From: Thereva unica
Taxonomy: Eukaryota; Arthropoda; Insecta; Diptera; Therevidae
Direction of reading: 5' to 3'
NCBI GenBank assembly: GCA_949987705.1
Contig: OX465286.1
Location: 18,923,676-18,987,675 of the forward strand
Length of the DNA: 64,000 nucleotides
Shown: in pieces, positions 57,349-64,000 of the stretch
Layout: the number at the start of each line of letters is the position of its first letter
How positions within the stretch are numbered: position 1 is the first letter of the stretch
Notes under the pieces: model-generated
The model's database searches: none
The model's input: the letters and a program-made list of their open reading frames with translations, nothing else
Told to the model about the DNA's origin: nothing
Program-made: the position numbers and the translations under genes

Positions 57349-58520
57349 TTTTTTTTTTTTGTGATACGATGAAGCTTAGGAGTCACTCTTTGTACTACCA
57401 GTCCATCATGTCGTTCGAGTCATGGTGCAATGTATAGTAGTAAGCTTGATCTGAAGGATAGAATAGAAAGGATAGGTTAGGGGTCTGGAGGGTGCATGAG
57501 TAGGTGTCGATGAACCTTGCGTTTGAACTCAGAGATGTTATATGAGCTCGGAGACACCAACTGCGGAAGACAGTTCCACAGTCGAGTTGTTCTATTTATA
57601 AACGAACTATTAAATGTGCGCGAAGAGGAGGGCTGTAGTGTGGGAGGTGAGCCGAATTGGCTAGTCTTGTGTTGCGGGAAAAAAGTTGCCGTGAAGGCAG
57701 GAGGTTCTTTATTTCAGTGGAGCAGTCACTGTAATAATAGCGATAAAACTTGCGGAGTGCAGCCACATTCCTTCGGTGGTTTAAAGGGTCGGTGGAGGAG
57801 CAAAGAGTGCTATCGCCAATGACTTTGAAGGCGTGGTTTTGCACCTTGTCCAGCCAAGCCAAGGTGGTTCTAGGAGCGCCCGCCCAGATATATGAGTTGT
57901 ATTCAAGGTGGGGTCGAATGTAGGACCTGTAGATTGTGGCTAAAGCAGCTGGCTGAAGGAGGAACTTGCATCTCTTAAGGAATCCAAGGCATTAATACGC
58001 TTGTTTGGCGATTTGGAATATGTGACCATTACATTGCTTATCATTGGATAGAGTCATTCCCAGGATGTTAACAGATGGGTCAGGTGTTAGGTTATCCTCG
58101 CCCACTAAAATAGAGGAAAAGTCGGTACAGGTTTTGGTGGAGATAAGGCAGTACTTTGTTTTTGATGCGTTGAATTCGACCCGATTCTTGCGGCCCCAGT
58201 CAAGAACGAGCTTGATGTCCGCGTTAAGAGAGCTGGACATGAGTTCGCGGTCTAAGAGACAAGGTCTGGCACTTGCTTGCCTAACGTTGGCGTAGACAAC
58301 GCAGAGTAACGCAGAGTACTGTCATCGGCGAAACTGTGGAGTGAGTTGGAGGGGATTGACAGCAGATCGTTAATGAATATTAGAAAGAGAGCAGGTGAGA
58401 GCATCGATCCTTGGGGAACGCCGGCCGAGATGGAGTGTGGGTTCGATTCAACACCATCCAATACTACCTTGATTGAACGGCCAGAAAGAAAGCTCTCAGT
58501 TGATCTAAATTGATGTCTGT
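57349..58520 (-). pseudogene. CR1/Jockey-like retrotransposon, RT to poly(A) tail
   Basis: Read from 58520 down: SFLSGRSIKVVLDGVESNPH, AGVPQGSMLSPALFLIFIND, the catalytic box FADDSTLRY (about 58330), then a short duplication CGCAGAGTAACGCAGAGTA that breaks the frame near 58305. The palm and thumb follow (LVLDWGRKNRVEFNASKTKY, then NILGMTLSN), a TAA near 57990, HLEYNSYIWAGAPRTTLAW, and after a frameshift near 57600 the C-terminal RTTRLWNCLPQLV and FKRKVHRHLL to a stop at about 57487. A 3' UTR of 125 bp ends in about 12 A residues (57349-57360 as T on the plus strand). The 5' end is lost. The hAT element at 58529 lies a few bases upstream. Confidence 0.92.
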
Positions 58521-58528
58521 AGTCACGA

Positions 58529-59814
58529 CAGGGCCGGCGCTTGGGATTCTTTGCGCCCGGTGCACTATGCCATATTGCGCCCCATAAGCTTTAATTTTTG
58601 AACGCAATGAAGGACAATGGAAAAGACACACACTCACTGAATAGTAGAAATAATTTTCATAGTTTTCGCAAAATTTAAGATTCCACATAGATATTCAATT
58701 TCACATTGGTCAACATTGGTCAACCAATAAAAATCTGCGGAAAACATCGTTTGCGGAGAATAGAGTAGACGAGGGCGATGGGCCGTGAATTTTTTTTTTT
58801 GACAGCTGTGTAGTTTTTTTTTGTCTCCCTTTAGCTTCGAAAAAAAAGGAATGCCAGAAAAAAGAATTGATATTGAAACCCATGCGATTCTTCATCGAAT
58901 TTCAAAACGGAATTGACGATTACAGCAATTTTTGTTGGTTGGACCATGTGAGACTGGCCATATTAATTTGTTAGACAGTAATACCCCGGCTTCACCGGCC
59001 ACACTATGCAAGTTCAATCACGCAAAGTGATGTACTGAACTTCAATTTTTGCCTGAGTTCCCATACAAATTTCACATATTGAGCTCAGGCAAAATAAAGT
59101 CTAAGTTCGCCCAACAGAACATGAAATTGAAATTGAACGTTGAGAACATGAAATTGAGCTTGCTCACAATAGAGTAATCAACTGGAATAATGGAATATCA
59201 TTCCAGTGAGCTTTTTTATTTCTAACTTCTGGCAAAAAAAAAAACAATTTCAAGCATAAACTGAACATGGCAGCCTCTAATACGGATTGAATAGAACTTT
59301 ATTTGAACTGAGGCTGGTGAAGCCACAAACAGGAACAGGAACAAAGAATATCAATTAAAGAGGAGATCTCGCTACAGAAAGTTTTGTTTTTCTTATTTCG
59401 TTCATTCAAGAACAATTTAACAATTCTTGAAAGCGAATTTATAAGTGCAGCAACAGCACCCTCAAGTTTATCTCAATCAGAGCCATCGGAACGATTTTTA
59501 TTTTATATGAGTGGATATGGATGGAAAGAATTTTCAAAAAGTGTTCCAAATAATCGAGAAATTTTTCTCTCACTTGGAAGTTTTTTTTTTTCAAGAATTT
59601 CTTGAATCTCGAAGGTTTTGGCTTCACCATCCTACACAAGCAGTCCAGGGGCAAAAATCTGTAAATTTGTGTAATTACTTGCGCCGCTGAGAGTACTTTT
59701 AATTGTTTTCCTCAAAGTTTAAATTTTTTAAATATTAATGTCTGAAATTGCGCCCTCCGACAAATTGCGCCCGGTGCAGGCGCACCATTCGCACCTATGA
59801 AAGCGCCGCCCCTG
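58529..59814. mobile_element. hAT family 1 element, intact copy with 8-bp duplication
   Basis: 1286 bp, CAGGGCCGGCGCTTGGG to GAAAGCGCCGCCCCTG, flanked by exact octamers AGTCACGA at 58521-58528 and 59815-59822. The GCGCCCGGTGCA block recurs inverted inside both ends. No transposase ORF, so it is non-autonomous. It is the cleanest copy of the family and serves as the uninterrupted reference for 46442-48132. Confidence 0.95.
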
Positions 59815-60343
59815 AGTCACGATATGAAAATGAAGAGGCCGAGGATGTTACTTCTACTCATGAGCATTTACTCGAGTACTTTCCACCGATTCTCTATCGG
59901 TAGAAAAAATGTGCATGAAGATATGCCTACCCAAACCCCCCCCCCCCTCCCCTCCACCACTTGTCACCCTCCCTTCCTCGTTTAGAGGTAAGGGGCCGTC
60001 CATAAATTACGTGAGGGGTTTAGGGGGGAAGGGGTCCAGCAGAATCTCACCCAATCTCACGCGGGGCAGAGGGGGAGTCTCGGCAAATATCACGTAATTT
60101 TTTTCCCTCAAGAAATGGTGTAAAATTGCTAGAAAACTGGAAGAATGTTTCTTCACTAAAGACCCCCATTCACTTACAGGCCGCCGGCAGGCCAGGTCGG
60201 TAGACACGCCTGAATGAAGGCCACACAATACTCAGTCTAACTGGGGGCTCAGTCTAACAGACACACAGGCGAAGGCCACAGTTTAGCATATCAGGGTGTT
60301 AATTCAAGTGCAAAAATGTCCATGGCCTCAAAGAAAACAGATT

Positions 60344-62455
60344 TAGTCCATGGAAATGGTACTTTAACATTGCAAAAATGCAGGACAAGGTTTTATTTTT
60401 GGGATGTGTAGGGGGGGTCAATGTGAGCTTAAGTTTGAGTTTTCGGGATTCTAACCCCCCCATTTGGCCGCCATCTTGGAAAACGTGTGCAAATGGTTTT
60501 TCCACTATATCTCCGAAACGGTACATCTTACCGAAAATTTGCAAGGACACTTTTTGTTTAGAATTAAATAATCTACAACTTTGTGGTAAAATGAATAATT
60601 AAGAAGTTATAAGCCTTAGAACACAAAAATTAGTCACAATATTTTCTTTTAAAGGCTATAACTTTTTTTCCTTCAACTTTAACAAAAAAAATAATAACAA
60701 GTTTTTTGTAGAGGGTTTCATTAGGAATAATTTTCATTCATTACTTTTTTAATTTCATTCACTACGAAGGGTTTTACATCGCCCCGAAGGTATGAAAGTG
60801 ACAGATTTTCTGAATATTTTATTACAATTTTACCTCCTAGAAATTAGCAATAACAGCTAGCAAGTAATAATAATGAATGAATGAATGACTATACGTTATG
60901 AGAAATGCCGATGTTTGAGCAATGTATTAAAGATGATTCGCATTTTTTTGCTGGTTTTTATTGCTGTTATGTCATGTTTTATAAGGTACGATATGGTTTA
61001 AAATGAAATTCTTTGAATAATAACATGCGTTACTCCAATTTTTTAAAATAACTTGTTTTAGGGCTGCACAAAAAAGTGCTTTATTCAGTTATGTTAACTA
61101 TCTAGCAACATACTGGCGTATTCATTTTATGACAAGCGTTTGCAAGTTGTATAACTCATTTCCACACCACCTGCGAGGTAGAGTTTGTCGGTGCGTTTTT
61201 AAAGTGGTGTCCCCAATACGACTAATCCAGGATGCTGCTGTTCTATCTACTCTATTCCTGGTCTTTTTGAAGGGCTGTGCAGCGGTTCATGATCAATTAC
61301 TGGACATTTTTAGATTTGCTGAGGAATTACAGCAGAGTACAACGGTGTCAAGGCTGAAAGTTCAAAGAGAAAATGAAACAGTTGGTCAGGAAATTAAAAT
61401 CAATCAAGGGAGCTTCTAGTATACAAGACAGTATCGTCGCTGTTGCTGGTACTATGACAACAAACGCTGTTATCCGTACGACTATCAGAATAACTTTTAT
61501 AACAAATAGAGTGTAAACTATCCTCCAAAACTTGTGTTTTGGTAGTATGCGCAACTGAATAACTATTTACAAAGTTATAAATATGAAAATTTAACTAAGC
61601 TTAAAATGAAATAACAATTTTGAAATAAGAATAAGATATGTAATTCCAACTTTTATCACAAACTGAATACGTCCATATTTTGCTAGATAGTTAACATAAC
61701 TGAATAAAGCACTTTTTTGTGCAGCCCTAAAACAAATTATTTTAAAAAATTGGAGTAACGCATGTTATTATTCAAAGAATTTCATTTTAAACCATATCGT
61801 ACCTTATAAAACATGGCATAACAGCAATAAAAACCCGCAAAAAAATGCGAAACAATATTATTACATTACTCAAACATCGGCATTTCTCATAACGTATAGT
61901 CATTCATTCATAATTATTACTTGCTAGCTGTTATTGCTAATTTCTAGGAGGTAAAATTGTAATAAAATATTCAGAAAATCTGTCACTTTCATACCTTCGG
62001 GGCGCTGTAAAACCCTTCGTAGTGAAGGAAATTAAAAAAGTAATGAATGAAAATTATTCCTAATGAAACCCTCTACAAAAAACTTGTTATTATTTTTTAT
62101 GTTAAAGTTGAAGGAAAAAAAGTTATAGCCTTTAAAAGAAAATATTGTGACTAATTTTTGTGTTCTAAGGCTTATAACTTCTTAATTATTCATTTTACCA
62201 CAAAGTTTCTAACTAATAAATTGTAGATTATTTAATTCTAAACAAAAAGTGTCCTTGCAAATTTTCGGTAAGATGTACCGTTTCGGAGATATAGTGGAAA
62301 AACCATTTGCACACGTTTTCCAAGATGGCGGCCAAATGGGGGGGTTAGAATCCCGAAAACTCAAACTTAAGCTCACATTGACCCCCCCTATACATCCCAG
62401 AAATAAACCCTTGTCCTGCATTTTTGCAATGTTAAAGTACCATTTCCATGGACTA
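60344..62455. mobile_element. 2112-bp long-TIR foldback element with coding spacer
   Basis: Starts TAGTCCATGGAAATGG and ends with its reverse complement. Arms of about 790 bp (60344-61137 and about 61660-62455) pair almost perfectly, with small differences such as a TGAA repeat number near 60880. They enclose a roughly 520-bp unique spacer. ATT flanks both sides (60341-60343, 62456-62458), while the related site at about 38505 (CAGATTGGTGACTGG) is empty, consistent with a 3-bp duplication. A TA duplication cannot be excluded. No known transposase is present. Confidence 0.92.
61024..61509 (+). CDS. Unrecognised ORF in foldback spacer, one in-frame TAG
   Basis: The frame is open from 61024 (inside the left arm), has its first ATG at 61129 just at the arm/spacer junction, and stops at TAG 61417. 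The same frame then stays open to 61509. Readable parts are LYNSFPHHLRGRVCRCVFKV, FLVFLKGCAAVHDQLLDIFR, SRLKVQRENETVGQEIK and, past the TAG, YRRCCWYYDNKRCYPYDYQN. The last part is unusually rich in Tyr, Cys and Arg, like a basic secreted or structural protein. It might be a captured host-gene exon, or a relic of the element's own gene. No family is recognised. Confidence 0.45.
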
Positions 62456-63240
62456 ATTGGTGACTGGAAAATCCTTTAAAACACACGGACCACCATATTT
62501 GCTGACTCCAGACTTGGTGAACGTGCGCGAATACGAGTGTGAATGGTTTTCGCGCCTAGTTCGCGCCTTACTTTCGGTCTGACTGGATACGGCGTGAGCT
62601 CGTGCCGTAATTTCAAGGCTTGAGACAGAATAGAAGTTCTGCGATTGAAACAACTTACCTGCTACAACCCGAGATCTTCAGGCACAAACTGACGACAAAC
62701 CCATCCGGTTGGCGACCGGAGGGGTGTTTGGTGATACTTGGCTTCAAGGCGAAAACTTTCAGGCCAACCCGTGCGTGAAAGGGCGCCTTAAGATATGCCT
62801 AAATCCTACACAAAAAAATTTACGATAACGCCAGAATGTACCATAGTATCCCACCGCCACCGGCCACCTAAACGCGAGAGTCGATGAATGCTGCGGCGTA
62901 TGATCCAAGTAACACCGACCCGCGAAAAGGCCATTAGAATATAGAACTACAGGAAGGGCCTTCGCCGAATTTTTAGCGTAATGAAATTCTCGTGATTATG
63001 AGTGCTCACGTTTTGATAGTTGTGTGTCCACTACAAGCGAAAAAATCGAGTGGAATAGAGAAGGGGAAGTAGGAGTTTGAATTATCAGGTATCTATAATT
63101 AAAGTTTGTGGCTACGCCCGTAAATACTTATTTTTAGTGTTAAATACTAGAGATTTTTTAAATCTGAAAATCTCGCAAGAGGGGGACGGGGACGAGCTAA
63201 ATCTCACGAAATCTCACCAAGGGGGTAGGGGGTTCGAAAA
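62456..63240. other. Right half of the 59992 transposon
   Basis: Non-coding interior and right subterminal region of the host transposon after the foldback insert, homologous in order to 38505-39290. Listed to account for the stretch; short frames here (for example minus strand 62453-62653) have no domain. Confidence 0.7.
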
Positions 63241-63855
63241 AGCTTTAATACTACAAACCCACTAACAAATAATACAGCACGTCATTATAATAATACTAAT
63301 CACAATCCTTACCCAAACATCTCTCGTAGCAACATAGTCGTCGGCGGTCGTTCCTACGCTGATATTAATGCGATTCCGACACAACCTCCTTCAGTTACGA
63401 ATGACACACAGAAATCGGTGGATATTTCTGTAAGCCGCAGCAACAGCACTCCTACCACAAAACCTGCTTTCTTGAACCCATTACAACCACCGGTTGTAAA
63501 AAACACCTTGATCTCAGCGGATTCGAGCGAAAGTCGATATCTGCTATCTCGGTTACAAGAAAGGAAGGTTTTTGACAATATTAGGCTTTTCCTCGCCTAC
63601 ATGTATAATAAGCCTAATTCTACCTGCATTCATGGTAAAACAAGGACCAGCCTTATCATCGCGATTCAGCAGGAAGGTCTTCCAAGGGATCGTGCTGCCT
63701 TGCTCGAACTGTACACTAGGTACCACGAGCATTACGAAATTAACTCCCAACAAGTAAATAAGGATCTCTCCGCTTATGCTGCTCATGTAAGATCGCTACA
63801 TGTTTCGCAGCTCCAAAAAAGCCGTGATGAGATGAACAGATATTACCGCCCGTAA
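63229..63855 (+). CDS. Non-LTR retrotransposon ORF1, 3' part
   Basis: The frame is open from 63229 to TAA at 63853 with no ATG near its start, so the 5' end is truncated or lies in a replaced segment. The first 90 residues are Asn/Ser/Thr/Pro-rich (NNTNHNPYPNISRSN). The last 105 look structured and helix-rich: YLLSRLQERKVFDNIRLFLA, HGKTRTSLIIAIQQEGLP, LLELYTRYHEHYEINSQQ. Assignment to ORF1 rests on position directly before an endonuclease start, not on a named domain. No zinc knuckle is visible. It starts where the DNA transposon's sequence breaks off, so it is an insertion in it. Confidence 0.6.
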   Translation, partial: GVRKSFNTTNPLTNNTARHYNNTNHNPYPNISRSNIVVGGRSYADINAIPTQPPSVTNDTQKSVDISVSRSNSTPTTKPAFLNPLQPPVVKNTLISADSSESRYLLSRLQERKVFDNIRLFLAYMYNKPNSTCIHGKTRTSLIIAIQQEGLPRDRAALLELYTRYHEHYEINSQQVNKDLSAYAAHVRSLHVSQLQKSRDEMNRYYRP

Positions 63856-64000
63856 CTAGTTACTTCCCCAATTGCCGATCCCACCCAGTCTCTTCTCCCC
63901 AAACCTAACCCATCCGGGGTTGTAAGAATCTTTTACCACAATTGTAGTGGTATGAGAACCAAACTCAACAATTTCTACATCGACTCTAAATCATGTCGCT
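63856..64000 (+). CDS. Non-LTR retrotransposon ORF2 start, endonuclease N-terminus (cut by window edge)
   Basis: In the same frame as ORF1, directly after its TAA, the sequence stays open to the window end: SPIADPTQSLLPKPNPSG, then VVRIFYHNCSGMRTKLNNFY and IDSKSCR. The pattern RIFYHNxxGMRTK matches the first catalytic-Asn motif (RIxYQNVxGLRTK) of CR1/Jockey-type endonucleases. The first in-frame ATG after the TAA is inside that motif, so the start mechanism is unclear. It is not possible to say whether the rest is intact. Confidence 0.8.

Larger units (their letters stand above)
59992..63240. mobile_element. DNA transposon of the 38090 family, with two later insertions
   Basis: Left end GGGGCCGTCCATAAATTACG with the same AATCTCAC and ATCACGTAATTTTTT subterminal blocks as 38090. 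Collinear with 38110-39290 up to 60343 (AGACCCCCATTCACTTACAG, CCGCCGGCAGGCCAGGTCG) and again from 62456 (GGTGACTGGAAAATC, CACCATATTTGCTGAC). The right subterminal block (AAATCTCACGAAATCTCACC) ends at about 63240 without the terminal TIR, where the retrotransposon begins, so the right end probably lies beyond 64000. No transposase ORF. Confidence 0.85.

Noticed and set aside
60299..62479. Two copies of an 83/76-residue protein on opposite strands (FGKMYRFGDIVEKPFAHVFQ)
   Set aside because: They are the same TIR sequence read from both arms of the foldback; no independent evidence for translation.
1..64000. tRNA, rRNA or snRNA genes
   Set aside because: No cloverleaf with TTCRANNC box and no conserved rRNA or snRNA blocks were noticed on either strand by eye; a covariance-model scan would be needed to exclude them.

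Overview
The window is eukaryotic, repeat-dominated DNA, most likely from an arthropod and probably an insect. The evidence is the mix of repeats: non-LTR retrotransposons of RTE-like, R1-like and CR1/Jockey-like type, hAT-type elements with 8-bp target duplications, foldback and MITE elements with TA-type flanks, and long A/T-rich, microsatellite-laden spacers. There is no bacterial gene organisation, no operon and no recognisable tRNA or rRNA gene. I could not identify a confident single-copy host gene. Almost every protein-like stretch is a broken or truncated retroelement. One 200-base run of N (27854-28053) is an assembly gap. The order and species cannot be fixed from this sequence.

Layout. 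1-5.3 kb: relics of three RTE-like retrotransposon families (here called A, B, C), a degenerate 25-30 bp tandem repeat and a small inverted repeat. 5.3-11.8 kb: A/T-rich spacer, a roughly 26-bp minisatellite with higher-order structure (8184-8972), a (CA)n tract and a 664-bp DNA transposon (9953-10616). 11.8-19.6 kb: two 1-kb palindromic foldback elements less than 1 kb apart, the second inserted in a dispersed repeat marked by TTTTATTACC arrays ('family T'), plus a tandem duplication (17.7-18.4 kb). 19.6-24.3 kb: spacer, more family T, a TIR-end fragment and a 454-bp MITE. 24.3-27.9 kb: a CR1/Jockey-like reverse transcriptase relic facing a family B copy on the minus strand, ending at the gap. 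28-43 kb: spacer alternating with an R1-like relic, family T copies (one split by a 1.2-kb DNA transposon) and an endonuclease-domain relic. 44-60 kb: three related hAT copies, one carrying a nested retrotransposon with a 12-bp duplication and one inserted at the 5' end of a retrotransposon relic, and a second hAT family with an exact 8-bp duplication and an unfamiliar internal ORF. 60-64 kb: a DNA transposon carrying a 2.1-kb long-TIR foldback element and then a non-LTR element whose ORF1 and the start of ORF2 run off the right edge.

How the parts relate. The genes here do not form a pathway; the window is a layered record of insertions. Relative ages can be read from nesting: family T is older than foldback copy 2 and than the 38-39 kb element; the 46-48 kb hAT copy is older than its nested retrotransposon; the 57-58.5 kb retrotransposon is older than the 58.5-59.8 kb hAT; the 60-63 kb element is older than its foldback insert and the retrotransposon at its right end. 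The most unusual items are the foldback with an ORF in its spacer, the second hAT with an unrecognised ORF, the recurring TTTTATTACC arrays and the higher-order minisatellite.
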